Notes: generated by a model not told the origin, from the sequence alone. DNA of 64,000 nucleotides from CATQGW01 sp965242565 (GCA_965242565.1 OZ251457.1:62001-126000); one strand, 5' to 3'. Positions 47,180 through 56,030 are shown, counted from the first letter of the stretch. A program made the numbers and translations.

Positions 47180-48094
47180 ATGGCGGCTCGGCGACCTACT
47201 GAGGCGCACCCGCGCACGCCGTTTGCGCCGAACAGCGCGGACCGCGAGCGCCGCCTCGCCATCGCCACCTGCGAGGACTGCGGCGGCCAATTCGACCTCG
47301 CCGCCGCCGATCCGCGCGCCCGCGTCTGCGCGCCCTGCTTCGACCGCTCGCTGCACGCCGTCGAAATCGCCTTCCTCGAAAACTACGCCAGGTTCGGCGC
47401 GAAGGCGCACCGCACCGTCGCCGAGGCGCTCTTCCGCTCGCAGGCGCTGGCCGACCCCGACGACCGCAAGGTGATCGGGATGCGGATCGTGGAGGAGTAC
47501 CTGAGCGCCGCGCAGGAGCTGATGGCGCTCTATCTGGCGATGCGCCGCCGGCACGAGCAGCCGCTGCTGACCACCTTTATGAACTTCGAGCTGGCCGCGC
47601 CCTCCGTCGCCGCCTTCCGCGCGCTCACCCTGGGCCGCAGCTCGACCGAGCTGCTGCGCGACCTCCAGCTGCCCACGCTGGCCGATGTGGAGGCCGCGCG
47701 CGGCGAGATCCCCAAGCAGGACTACCGCGCCTTCGCCGCGGCCGTCTCCGCCGTCGCGCACGGCATCGAGCGCGTGCAGCGCGTCGACCAGGGCGTGCTG
47801 CTGGAGCTGGCCGACGGCCTGCGCTCCTCGGCCACGCTGACGCACAAGCTCGACTGGCTGCCCGAGCGCCGGATGAACCCCGACCAGGTCGCGCTGGTCG
47901 TGCTCGAACAGCGCCGCCGCGTGGTGCTCACCCACGCGCTGGCCATCCATGAGCCGCAACTCGAAGTCTTCATCGACGCGATCGACAAAATCACCGCCGC
48001 CGCGCGCGACCTGATCTGGCTTTATCTGCACATGCGCGACACAATGGCGCTCCAGGACACGCAGCAAGACAGGCAGCGTGAGGAGCGGGCATGA
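47180..48094 (+). CDS. unknown protein with N-terminal CxxC pair
   Basis: This 304-residue protein is not recognised. Two cysteine pairs (CEDCGGQ at about residue 31 and CAPCF at about 52) could bind zinc. The rest is almost wholly helical, rich in Ala, Leu, Arg and Glu, without membrane segments. It includes the regions IVEEYLSAAQELMALYLAMRRR and ALVVLEQRRRVVLTHALAIHE. A TACCCT hexamer (47156-47161) and a GGAGG site 7 nt before the ATG support expression. Its stop overlaps the start of an SDR gene (ATGA), so the two products may act together. Confidence 0.7.
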   Translation: MAARRPTEAHPRTPFAPNSADRERRLAIATCEDCGGQFDLAAADPRARVCAPCFDRSLHAVEIAFLENYARFGAKAHRTVAEALFRSQALADPDDRKVIGMRIVEEYLSAAQELMALYLAMRRRHEQPLLTTFMNFELAAPSVAAFRALTLGRSSTELLRDLQLPTLADVEAARGEIPKQDYRAFAAAVSAVAHGIERVQRVDQGVLLELADGLRSSATLTHKLDWLPERRMNPDQVALVVLEQRRRVVLTHALAIHEPQLEVFIDAIDKITAAARDLIWLYLHMRDTMALQDTQQDRQREERA

Positions 48095-48885
48095 CCGCAT
48101 CGCCGTTTTCGCTCGAAGGCCACGTGGTGCTCGTCTCCGGCGCGGGCCGCGGGATCGGCAAGGCCGCCGCGCAGCTGATCGCGCAGATGGGCGCGAGCGT
48201 CGCGCTGACCGCCCGCACCGTCGCCCAGATCGAGGAGGTCGCCGAGGGCATCCGCGAGGACGGCGGCGACGCCCACGCCTTCCGCGCCGACATCGCCGCG
48301 ATCGACGATCACGAGAGCCTGCTCGACGATGTGGAGCAGACCTGCGGCCCACTGACCGGGCTGGTCAACGTCGCCGGCATCAGCCCGATCCTCCAGCGCG
48401 GCGAGCGGGTGACCGCCGACGAGTACGACCAGATCATGAACATCAACCAGCGCGGCACGTTCTTCCTCACCCGCAACGCCGCCGCGCGCTGGATCGAGGC
48501 CGGGCGCGGCGGGAGCGTGGTCACGATCTCCTCGGTCGGCGCGCAGTACGGCCTGCCGCGCCAGGCGCCCTACGCGATGACCCGCGCCGCCGTCGAGGCG
48601 ATGACCCGCACCTTCGCCGCCGAGTGGGCCCACGCACTGCCCGCGCCGATCCGCGTCAACTGCGTCGCGCCCGCCTTCATCGACACGCCGCTGACCGAGC
48701 CGATGCCCGGCTGGTACCGCGAGCGCGTCACCGAGCACACCGCGATGCGCCGCCTGGGCGCCGACGACGAGGTGGCGGGCGCGGTCGCCTTCCTGCTCTC
48801 CGACGCGGCCAGCTACATCACCGGCGCCGTGCTGCCCGTCACCGGCGGCTACGGCCTCTGGTCCCTGGACCCGCCGCCGTCCTAG
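48091..48885 (+). CDS. SDR family oxidoreductase with Arg in place of catalytic Lys
   Basis: This is a 264-residue short-chain dehydrogenase/reductase of the classical type. The nucleotide-binding GAGRGIGKAAA (13-residue loop) and NVAGISP are present. The Ser of TISSVG and the Tyr161 of YAMTR are also present. The family motif is YxxxK, but position 165 is Arg here, so the usual proton relay is altered. C-terminal AGAVAFLLSDAASYITGAVLPVTGGYG is standard. The substrate cannot be read. The last 47 nt overlap the end of the converging RCC1-like gene. Confidence 0.88.
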   Translation: MTASPFSLEGHVVLVSGAGRGIGKAAAQLIAQMGASVALTARTVAQIEEVAEGIREDGGDAHAFRADIAAIDDHESLLDDVEQTCGPLTGLVNVAGISPILQRGERVTADEYDQIMNINQRGTFFLTRNAAARWIEAGRGGSVVTISSVGAQYGLPRQAPYAMTRAAVEAMTRTFAAEWAHALPAPIRVNCVAPAFIDTPLTEPMPGWYRERVTEHTAMRRLGADDEVAGAVAFLLSDAASYITGAVLPVTGGYGLWSLDPPPS

Positions 48886-51532
48886 CTATCAGTACCAGCT
48901 CCGACATGCCCGCCGCCGCGATCGTCGTTATAACAACGATCGGCGCGGAAGTGCGTTCGCGCAGCAGCCCGCCCGCGCCCGTGGTCGGCATGCCGATAGC
49001 AGGCGCGCGCAGCCAGGCCGGCACATCGGCTATGCCGCGGTAGATTGTCCAACACACAATCGTTCCCGTCTCGCTCAGTGCGCAGGCGTGATGCCTGCCG
49101 GCGCTGACGGCGGTCTGCTTGCCCGCCGGCGGCTTCTCCTGCCCGTCGAACGTGTAGCCCCAGCACTCGACCGCGCCGTTTTCGCGCAGGCCGCAACTAT
49201 GCACCCCGCCCACGCTGACTGTGCGGAACACGCCGTCCGGCGCGTCGGCCTGGCCGTAGCGGTTGTCGCCCCAGCATTCGGCCGCGCCGTCTGTCCGCAG
49301 CCCGCAACTGTGGAAGCCGCCCGCGTCGACTGCGCTAAACGCGCCAGTTGGCGCGTTCGTTTGGCCGAACCGGTCATCTCCCCAACACTCGACCGACCTG
49401 TCCTCCCGCAGCCCGCAACTATGGCCGGAATTCCCGAGCTGCCCGCCGGCGCTGACCGCACGGAATATTCCTTCCGGAGCGTTGGCTTCGCCGTAGGCGC
49501 GGAGGTCTCCCCAACAGGCGACCGCTCCGCTCCGGCGTATGGCGCAACTGTGCAACCAGCCTGCGCTCACCGTCGTGAACTCGCCGAGCGGCACGATCTG
49601 CGACCCGGTGATGTCTCCTCCCCAGCAATCGACCAGCCCGTTTTCGCGCCGTCCGCATGTCTGGTATCCGCCTGCGCTGACGGAGGCGAATGCGCCGCCC
49701 GGCGAATTCTGTTGGCCGAAAGCGCGTGGGCTCCAGCATACGAGCGCGCCGCTGTTCAGCAGCCCGCAACTGTGACGGTCGCCCGCGCTCACCGCGATGA
49801 ACGTTCCGGCCGGCGCGTCCGTCCGTTTTGCGGTGTCGTAGCCCCAGCACTCGACGACGCCGCTTTCGCGCAGCCCGCAACTGTGGCCCCAGCCGGCGTC
49901 CACCGTAACGAACACGCCGCCCGGCGCGTCGGCCTGCCCGCTGTCGTGCCGGCCCCAACATTCGACCGCCCCGCTCGTCCGCACACCGCAGCTGTGATGC
50001 GCGCCGGCGCTGACGACGCGAAACTCCCCGTTCGGCGGATCCGCCTGTCCGGAGCGGTCCTCTCCCCAGCACCGGATCGCGCCGTCTTCGCGCAGCGCGC
50101 AGCTGTGGCCGCCGCCGGCGCTGACCGCGCGGAACGCTCCGTCCAGCGCATCCGTCTGACCGGCGCCGTTGTCGCCCCAGCACTGCACAGCGCCGTCGGT
50201 CCGGAGCGCGCAGCTACGCAACTCGCCGGCGCTGACCGCGTGGAACGCGCCGCCCGGCGCATCCGTTTGTCCGGAGCGGTTGTCTCCCCAGCACTCCACC
50301 GCGCCGCTTTCGCGCAGCCCGCATGTATGCCCTCCACCCAGGCTGATGGCGCGGAATGTGCCGCCCGGCGCGTACGGTATCTCCCAGTACTCGAATCCCC
50401 AGCACTGCACTGTACCGTTCTCGCGCAGGCCGCAGCTGTGGCGGGCGCCGGCGCTGATCGTGCGGAATGCCCCTGTCGGTTCGGCCTCCAGGCTGCTGAG
50501 GTCGGGGTCAGATGGCCAAGGAGATGGATCGTATCCGCCGTATCCCGCACGGGACCAGTCGTCGCCCCAGCAATACACCTCGCCGCCAGATCGCAGTCCG
50601 CAGCTTTGCCAACCGCCGGCGCTCACTGCTGCGAACGCGCCGTCGGGCGGCTTTGCTTGGTAGCCATCTTGGCCGCCGTAACCGCTTTGCCAACAGGCGA
50701 TTTTGCCGCTCTTCCGCACCCCGCAGCTGGTTGCTCCCGGACCCACGCTCACGGCGCTGAACGATCCCGGCGGCGTATTCGGTCGGCGAAATTCCTCGTC
50801 GCTCCAACACTCGAGAGCGCCGCCTTCGCGCAGCCCGCAGCTATCACTCGAGCCGACGCTCACAGCAATGAACCGGCCGGCCGGCGCCGGCGTTTCGTCG
50901 TCGGAGTAGCCTCCCCAGCACTCGACCGCGCCGCTTTCACGCAGCCCGCAGCTGTACTGACTGCCGGCGCTCACCGTAGCGAATGTGCCGCTCGGCGCGC
51001 CGCTCCGATCGCCCCAGCATTCGACCGTACCATTCCGGCGGAGCCCGCAGCTATGCTGCACACTGGCGCTGACGGCGCTGAACACGCCGTCCGGCGTATC
51101 TGCCTGGCCATAGCGGTTGTCGCCCCAACACTCCACCGCGCCGTTCTCATGCAGCCCGCAGCTGTGTAACCAGCCCGCGCTCACGGTGCTGAACACGCCC
51201 TCTGGAGCGTTAGATTGCCCGTACTCGTTGGAGCCCCAGCACTCAATCGTTCCGTTTTTGCGCACTCCGCAGCTGTGCCCGTCATCCAACCAGCCTCCTC
51301 CGCCTGCGCTCACTGCACGGAACGTCCCGCTCGGCGCATCCGTCTGGCCCCAGTCGTTGTTCCCCCAGCACTCAATCGCGCCGGCGTCCAACAGCGCGCA
51401 TGCGTGATCTGCGCCGACCGAGATCGCCACCGCCCGCTCGGCGCGCTGCGCCGCTGCGCCGCTGATCAGCGCCATGGCCAGCGCAGCCAATGCGCCAACC
51501 ACCAGGCCGCCTGCGACCAATTGCCGCCGCAT
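48839..51532 (-). CDS. secreted RCC1-like repeat protein (21 repeats)
   Basis: The 897-residue protein begins MRRQLVAGGLVVGALAALAMALISGAAAQ, a signal peptide or anchor. Twenty-one repeats of 33-56 residues follow, each of the form VSAG-x-HSCGLRENGAVECWG-x-GQ-x-AP-x-G-x-F. This resembles RCC1 (seven-bladed propeller) repeats; 21 repeats would make three propellers. Each unit has a Cys pair about 12 residues apart (CGL and CWG), fitting disulphides in an exported protein. The last ~40 residues leave the pattern and include APIVVITTIAAAGMSELVLI, a possible membrane segment. The binding partner is unknown. Long open frames on the opposite strand arise from the repeat and are not genes. Confidence 0.85.
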   Translation of the reverse strand: MRRQLVAGGLVVGALAALAMALISGAAAQRAERAVAISVGADHACALLDAGAIECWGNNDWGQTDAPSGTFRAVSAGGGGWLDDGHSCGVRKNGTIECWGSNEYGQSNAPEGVFSTVSAGWLHSCGLHENGAVECWGDNRYGQADTPDGVFSAVSASVQHSCGLRRNGTVECWGDRSGAPSGTFATVSAGSQYSCGLRESGAVECWGGYSDDETPAPAGRFIAVSVGSSDSCGLREGGALECWSDEEFRRPNTPPGSFSAVSVGPGATSCGVRKSGKIACWQSGYGGQDGYQAKPPDGAFAAVSAGGWQSCGLRSGGEVYCWGDDWSRAGYGGYDPSPWPSDPDLSSLEAEPTGAFRTISAGARHSCGLRENGTVQCWGFEYWEIPYAPGGTFRAISLGGGHTCGLRESGAVECWGDNRSGQTDAPGGAFHAVSAGELRSCALRTDGAVQCWGDNGAGQTDALDGAFRAVSAGGGHSCALREDGAIRCWGEDRSGQADPPNGEFRVVSAGAHHSCGVRTSGAVECWGRHDSGQADAPGGVFVTVDAGWGHSCGLRESGVVECWGYDTAKRTDAPAGTFIAVSAGDRHSCGLLNSGALVCWSPRAFGQQNSPGGAFASVSAGGYQTCGRRENGLVDCWGGDITGSQIVPLGEFTTVSAGWLHSCAIRRSGAVACWGDLRAYGEANAPEGIFRAVSAGGQLGNSGHSCGLREDRSVECWGDDRFGQTNAPTGAFSAVDAGGFHSCGLRTDGAAECWGDNRYGQADAPDGVFRTVSVGGVHSCGLRENGAVECWGYTFDGQEKPPAGKQTAVSAGRHHACALSETGTIVCWTIYRGIADVPAWLRAPAIGMPTTGAGGLLRERTSAPIVVITTIAAAGMSELVLIARTAAGPGTRGRSRR

Positions 51533-51607
51533 TCTGCGCCCCGCTGTCTGTCCCGCCCGCGCTTGCCCGGAGGGTAGGCTACGCCGAAACGAGCGAGGAA
51601 AGACGCC

Positions 51608-52567
51608 ATGCCCGAGCCGTTCACCGCCGCCGCCGTGCAGTGGGCGCCTGGCCTCACGCTGGAGGTGGGGGCGGAGCGCGCCGAGGCGGCGATCGCCGAA
51701 GCCTCCGCCGCCGGCGCGTCGCTGATCGTCTTCCCTGAAACCTGGATCCCGGCGTATCCCTATTTCCACTCGCAGGCCGCGAACCGGGCGGCGTTCGCCC
51801 GCCTCTACCAGCATCACTTCGAGCAGAGCATCGTGATCGGCGGCGCGGAATGGCGGCGGATCGCGGCGGCCGCGCGAGGGGCGGGCGCGACGGTGGTGAT
51901 CGGCCTCAACGAGCGCGAGCCGCGCGGCGGCACGCTCTACAACACGCTCGCCTACATCGGCGCGGACGGCGCGCTGCTCGGCGCGCACCGCAAGCTCGTG
52001 CCCACTCTCTCGGAGCGGCTGATCTGGGGCTACGGCGACGGTTCCGACCTTGATGTCTACGACACGCCGCAGGGACGCCTCGGCGGTCTAATCTGCTACG
52101 AGCACCACATGGCGCCCGCGCGCTACGCGCTGGCCGGGCTGGGCGTCCAAATCCACGCCTCCGTCTGGCCCGGCTGGGAGACGCTGCACCCTGTCGTCGA
52201 CGCCGCAACCCGCCAGCTGGCCTACGAAAACGCCTGCTTCGTGATCGTCGCGCGGGAGGTGATGTCGGCCGACCGTCTGCCGCCCGGTACGCCGTTGGCC
52301 GAGGAGCCGTTCTGGGAGGCCGACGGCGGCAGCGCGATCATCGCGCCCGGCGGCAAGTATCTGGCTGGCCCCACTACGGGTGAGGAGACGATCCTCTACG
52401 CCGAGATCGATCCCGCCGCCACCATCGAATCCAAACGCTGGGTCGACAGCGTGGGCCACTACAGCCGCCCCGACGTCTTCCAGCTGCACTGGAACCGCAC
52501 GCCGCGCAGCCCGCTCGTGATCCACGCCGACGCTCCGGACTCGCAGGACCGGTCCGATGCCGAATAG
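51608..52567 (+). CDS. nitrilase / carbon-nitrogen hydrolase
   Basis: The 319-residue protein carries the Glu-Lys-Cys triad: VFPETWIPAYPYF (Glu), HRKLVPT (Lys) and GGLICYEHHMAPARYA with Cys163. The large HHF and PGWETLHP segments and a C-terminal VGHYSRPDVFQL tail place it with true nitrilases (nitrile to acid) or close cyanide-degrading relatives rather than biotinidase-type amidases. The substrate is uncertain. A -10-like TAGGCT (51575-51580) and GAGGAAAG precede the ATG. It overlaps the next gene by 11 nt, so a nitrilase/peptidase operon is likely. Confidence 0.9.
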   Translation: MPEPFTAAAVQWAPGLTLEVGAERAEAAIAEASAAGASLIVFPETWIPAYPYFHSQAANRAAFARLYQHHFEQSIVIGGAEWRRIAAAARGAGATVVIGLNEREPRGGTLYNTLAYIGADGALLGAHRKLVPTLSERLIWGYGDGSDLDVYDTPQGRLGGLICYEHHMAPARYALAGLGVQIHASVWPGWETLHPVVDAATRQLAYENACFVIVAREVMSADRLPPGTPLAEEPFWEADGGSAIIAPGGKYLAGPTTGEETILYAEIDPAATIESKRWVDSVGHYSRPDVFQLHWNRTPRSPLVIHADAPDSQDRSDAE

Positions 52568-53594
52568 CGCGACCGCCCCGCGTGAGGACGCGATCACCGT
52601 CGTGCCCGGCATTGCGCTCGGCCACTGGACCAACCGCCGCTGGGCGACCGGCTGCACCGTGATCATCTGCGAGCAGGGCGCGGTGCCCGCCTACTTCGGC
52701 CCCGGCGGCGCGCCCGGCACGCTCGATACCGACCTGATGCGCGCCGAAAACGCCGTGCAGAAAGTCCACGCCATTCTGCTCACCGGCGGCAGCCTCTTCG
52801 GCCTCGAAGCCGCCGCCGGCGTCAAGCGTTACCTCGTCGAGCAGGGCGTCGGCGAGCGCCTCGCGCCCGGTCTGCCGCCGATCCCGATTGTGAGTGGGGC
52901 GGTCGTCTTCGACTTGCCGATCGGCCAACCCAGGCATCCCGATCGCGACGCCGGCTACCGCGCCGCCAAAACGGCCCGTGCCGGCGCGGTTGCACAGGGC
53001 TCGGTGGGCGTCGGGACGGGCTGCACCGTCGCCAAGGCCGGCGCGCGCCAGCTGGCGGTCAAGGGCGGCTTCGGCACCGCCGCCGCGCGCCACGAGTCCG
53101 GGCTGGTCGTCGGCGCGGTGGTGGCGACCAACTCCGTCGGCGACATCATCGATCCGTCCGACGGCCGCCTCGTCGCCGGCGTCCGCGCCGGTCCCGACGG
53201 CGCAATGACGCGCGGCACGGAACTGCTGCGCGCCAAGCCCTACGCGGAGTACGTGGCCGAAGCGCAGGGCGGCGGCGATGCAGCGCAGGCAGGGGCGAAC
53301 ACCACGCTGGCCGTCGTCGCTACCAACGCCCGCCTGCACAAGGGCATGGCCAAGCGCCTCGCGATCATGGCCGGCGCAGGCCTGGCGCGCACCATCGACC
53401 CCGTCTTCACGCCGGGCGACGGCGACTCGATCTTCGCGCTCGCCACCGGCGAGATCGACATCTCGCCCGCTCCCGCCCTGCTCACCCTGCTCGGCGTCCT
53501 GGCCGCCGATGCGGTGGCCGAAGCAACCCTCCGCAGCGTGCGGCAGGCGACCTCGCTCGCCGGCATCCCCGCGATAGCGGATGCGGCGGGTTGA
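52557..53594 (+). CDS. P1 family (DmpA/ornithine acetyltransferase fold) peptidase
   Basis: This 345-residue member of the self-cleaving DmpA-type L-aminopeptidase/D-esterase family has TGGSLFGLEAAAGVKRYL, GSVGVGTGCTVAK and AVVATNSVGDIID typical of the alpha part. The cleavage site is probably Asn248-Thr249 in GANTTLAVVATNA, where the Thr becomes the N-terminal nucleophile of the beta chain. TPGDGDSIFALATGEI is a conserved C-terminal segment. Coupling to a nitrilase suggests processing of amide or nitrile compounds or of peptides, but this is inference. Confidence 0.88.
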   Translation: MPNSATAPREDAITVVPGIALGHWTNRRWATGCTVIICEQGAVPAYFGPGGAPGTLDTDLMRAENAVQKVHAILLTGGSLFGLEAAAGVKRYLVEQGVGERLAPGLPPIPIVSGAVVFDLPIGQPRHPDRDAGYRAAKTARAGAVAQGSVGVGTGCTVAKAGARQLAVKGGFGTAAARHESGLVVGAVVATNSVGDIIDPSDGRLVAGVRAGPDGAMTRGTELLRAKPYAEYVAEAQGGGDAAQAGANTTLAVVATNARLHKGMAKRLAIMAGAGLARTIDPVFTPGDGDSIFALATGEIDISPAPALLTLLGVLAADAVAEATLRSVRQATSLAGIPAIADAAG

Positions 53595-53620
53595 GATGCC
53601 TTGAGACGCCTACCATCACC

Positions 53621-53651
53621 TACTCTCACATTTTAACAGTGTGATAGAGTA
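53621..53651. promoter_or_regulatory. inverted-repeat operator at the HTH-gene promoter
   Basis: TACTCTCACA and TGTGATAGAGTA form an inverted repeat with one bulged base around TTTTAACAG. The right arm contains the -10 hexamer TAGAGT (53645-53650), which lies 6 nt before the ATG. A bound protein would block this promoter. The half-site CTCTCAC recurs at 55099 and 55209. Confidence 0.6.
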
Positions 53652-53656
53652 TCGGC

Positions 53657-55072
53657 ATGCTGCCGCCCGTTGAACATCTGGCGACTCTCCCGCCCGACGA
53701 AATCACCGAGCTGCTGCGCACCGAGCCTGAGGGCCAGTGGTTCGATCGCAAAAGCGCCCGAATCCAGCCGCGCAAGCTCGCAGAATCGCTCGTCGCCATG
53801 GCCAACGCCGAGGGCGGTCTGCTGGTGATCGGCTTCCGCGACGGCGTTTGCGAGGGCGTGGACCAGGCCGAAGCGGCGCAGAACGGCTGGCGTCAGACCG
53901 GGCACGACTTCACCGATCCGCCCGTGCGGTTCAACGTCGCGCTGCTGAACTGCATCAATCGCTCCGGCGAGCCCGACCACCTTTTCGCGCTGTCGGTGCA
54001 GCCGAGCGAGCAGGTGCATGCCACGGTCAGGGACGAAGTCTTCCTGCGCGTGGGCGATGAGAACCGCAGGCTGTCGTTCGAGCAGCGGATCGATCTGCGC
54101 TACGACCGCGGCGACACGACATTCGAGCTCACGCCGGTGCGAGAAGCGGCGCACGGCGTGCTCGATGTGGCGAAGATCGCCGCCTACGCCGAGCAGATCG
54201 GCCATCCCGACCCGCAACGCATGCTTCAGGCGCGCGATCTGGTCGACGCCGACGGCGCCGTGCGCGCCGCCGCGGCGCTGCTCTTCGGCGCCGAGCCGCA
54301 GCGCGGCTTCCCCGCCGCCTGGGTGCGCGTGCTCCGTTACCGCGGCGCTGAACGCCTCACCGGCGAGGATCAGAACCTGCTCCGCGATGTTCGCTGCGAG
54401 GGCACCTTGCCCGAGCAGATCGACGCCGCTGCGTCCGCGCTGCGCGAGCTCCTGCCGCGCCGCAAGGCGCTCGGCCCCGACGGACGCTTCGACTGGTTCG
54501 ATCTGATCCCGGAGCGCGCCTGGATGGAGGCGCTGGTCAACGCGGTCATTCACCGCGCCTACAGCAACTTCGGCGACCACATCCGCATTTCCGTGTTCGA
54601 CGACCGAATTGAGGTGTTCAGCCCCGGACGCTTTCCCGGCGTCAATCGGCCCGACGATCTCTCGAACGTTCCGCGATTCGCCCGCAACCCGCGGATCGCC
54701 CGCGTGATGAAAGACCTCGCCTACGGAGAAGAGATGGGCGAAGGGCTGCGGCGAATGGTCGAGACGATGGAGTCGATGCGCTTGCGCCCTCCGACGCTCA
54801 GAGAGACGGCCGGGGGCGTCGCCCTGACGCTCTTCAATGCCCCCGACGACCCGGCCGTCCTGCGCGGCCTGCCGCAGTTCGCGCAGGATCTGTTCGACCG
54901 CATCGAGCGCGCCGGCCGCCTGCGCACCGGTGAATTGGTCGATCTGACGGGCGTGTCGCGCCCGACCGTGCTGAGGCACCTGCATGCGCTCCGCGACCAC
55001 GGCCTGATCCGCTGGGTGGGGCTCAGCGCCACGGACCCGCAGGCCTACTGGACTGTCGACGCCGACGAATGA
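53657..55072 (+). CDS. AlbA/HATPase-type regulator with C-terminal helix-turn-helix
   Basis: The 471-residue protein matches the COG2865 layout. It has an N-terminal AlbA_2 (Schlafen-like) domain with EGQWFDRKSARI, LVAMANAEGG and LLVIGFRDG. A GHKL-like ATP-binding part follows near 290-380 (MEALVNAVIHRAYSNFGDHI, IEVFSPGRFPG). A C-terminal winged helix, LVDLTGVSRPTVLRHLHALRDHG, completes it. Such proteins are often called transcriptional regulators, with few studied. Palindromic and direct CTCTCAC sites on both sides of the gene fit autoregulation and control of surE. The message appears leaderless. Confidence 0.85.
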   Translation: MLPPVEHLATLPPDEITELLRTEPEGQWFDRKSARIQPRKLAESLVAMANAEGGLLVIGFRDGVCEGVDQAEAAQNGWRQTGHDFTDPPVRFNVALLNCINRSGEPDHLFALSVQPSEQVHATVRDEVFLRVGDENRRLSFEQRIDLRYDRGDTTFELTPVREAAHGVLDVAKIAAYAEQIGHPDPQRMLQARDLVDADGAVRAAAALLFGAEPQRGFPAAWVRVLRYRGAERLTGEDQNLLRDVRCEGTLPEQIDAAASALRELLPRRKALGPDGRFDWFDLIPERAWMEALVNAVIHRAYSNFGDHIRISVFDDRIEVFSPGRFPGVNRPDDLSNVPRFARNPRIARVMKDLAYGEEMGEGLRRMVETMESMRLRPPTLRETAGGVALTLFNAPDDPAVLRGLPQFAQDLFDRIERAGRLRTGELVDLTGVSRPTVLRHLHALRDHGLIRWVGLSATDPQAYWTVDADE

Positions 55073-55089
55073 GGTCCCGGTGCGATGCT

Positions 55090-55250
55090 CTCAACCTACT
55101 CTCACTACTCTCTTTCAAGTAGTTCAAGTGCGTGTGAGAGTTCGGTCCGCCGCGCATTCCGGCGCCGGGAACGGTGGGGCGGAAGTGCGGGCGCGCACCC
55201 TCAACCTACTCTCACTACTCTCTTTCAAGTGATTCAAGCAGGCGTGAGGG
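55090..55250 (+). promoter_or_regulatory. two direct repeats before surE with CTCTCAC motifs
   Basis: An exact 31-nt block (CTCAACCTACTCTCACTACT at its start) occurs at 55090-55120 and 55200-55230, 110 bp apart. Similar sequence (TTCAAG, GTGAG) continues ~20 nt after each. In the first copy, CTCTCAC is mirrored by GTGAGAG 28 nt later. The second copy abuts the surE -10 box TATCCT (55251-55256), which lies 6 nt before the ATG. Confidence 0.65.
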
Positions 55251-55262
55251 TATCCTCTCACC

Positions 55263-56030
55263 ATGATCGAGCGCCCACTGATTCTGGTCTGCAACGACGA
55301 CGGCATCGACGCCGAGGGGCTCTGGCTGCTGGCCGGGGCGCTGCGCGCGCACGGCGAAATCATGGTCGTCGCGCCCGCCTTCAACCAGTCGGGGACCAGC
55401 GCCGGCCTCACGCTGCACCGCGACCTCGAATCCGAGCGTGCGCACTCCCGGCTCGACGGCGTCGACGCCTGGCAGGTCAACGGCACGCCGGTTGACGCCG
55501 TCGGCATCGGCCTGCGCCGGCACGCGCCGCGCCGCGTCGCCATGATCGTCTCCGGCGTCAATCCCGGCTCGAATGTCGGACGCGACATCATCCACTCCGG
55601 CACCGTCATGGCCGCCATGCAGGGCTACGTGCGCGGCCTGCCCTCCGTCGCCGTCTCCTCCGGCAGCGTCGGCGAGCACCTCGACACCGCCGCGCATGTC
55701 GGCGCGGAGGTCGCCGGCTGGCTGCTGCGCAGGGGCGCGGTCGAACTGCTCAACGTCAACGCGCCTAACTGCGCCCGCGCCGACCTGACCGGCGCGGAAA
55801 TCACCCGCACTGCCGACGATTCCTTCGCCCGCCTCGTCGACTTCCGCAATCCCGACGGCACGATCCGCCGCCGTCTCGTGCCCAAAGAAGGCGTCTCGCT
55901 GCCCGACGGCAGCGACATCGCCGCCCTCGTCCGCAACGCCGTCTCGATCACTCCCCTGCACAACGATCTGACCAACCATGCTGCACTGCCCGGGTTGCGC
56001 GCTGCGTTCGACGATCTCGACCTGCTCTGA
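55263..56030 (+). CDS. surE: 5'/3'-nucleotidase SurE
   Basis: The 255-residue metal-dependent nucleoside monophosphatase is a survival protein under stress in several bacteria. ILVCNDDGIDAEG near the N-terminus holds the metal-binding Asp pair. The QSGTSAGLTLH and SGVNPGSNVGRDIIHSGTV segments and the VNVNAP-like LLNVNAPNC are intact. The ATG has no ribosome-binding site and lies 6 nt after TATCCT. The operator-like repeats upstream are shared with the HTH gene before it. Confidence 0.94.
   Translation: MIERPLILVCNDDGIDAEGLWLLAGALRAHGEIMVVAPAFNQSGTSAGLTLHRDLESERAHSRLDGVDAWQVNGTPVDAVGIGLRRHAPRRVAMIVSGVNPGSNVGRDIIHSGTVMAAMQGYVRGLPSVAVSSGSVGEHLDTAAHVGAEVAGWLLRRGAVELLNVNAPNCARADLTGAEITRTADDSFARLVDFRNPDGTIRRRLVPKEGVSLPDGSDIAALVRNAVSITPLHNDLTNHAALPGLRAAFDDLDLL

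Noticed and set aside
49088..51169. A 693-codon plus-strand frame with repeats, opposite the RCC1-like gene.
   Set aside because: It is the mirror image of the RCC1 repeat DNA. Its repeat period comes from the minus-strand gene, which has a signal peptide and conserved CGL/CWG positions.
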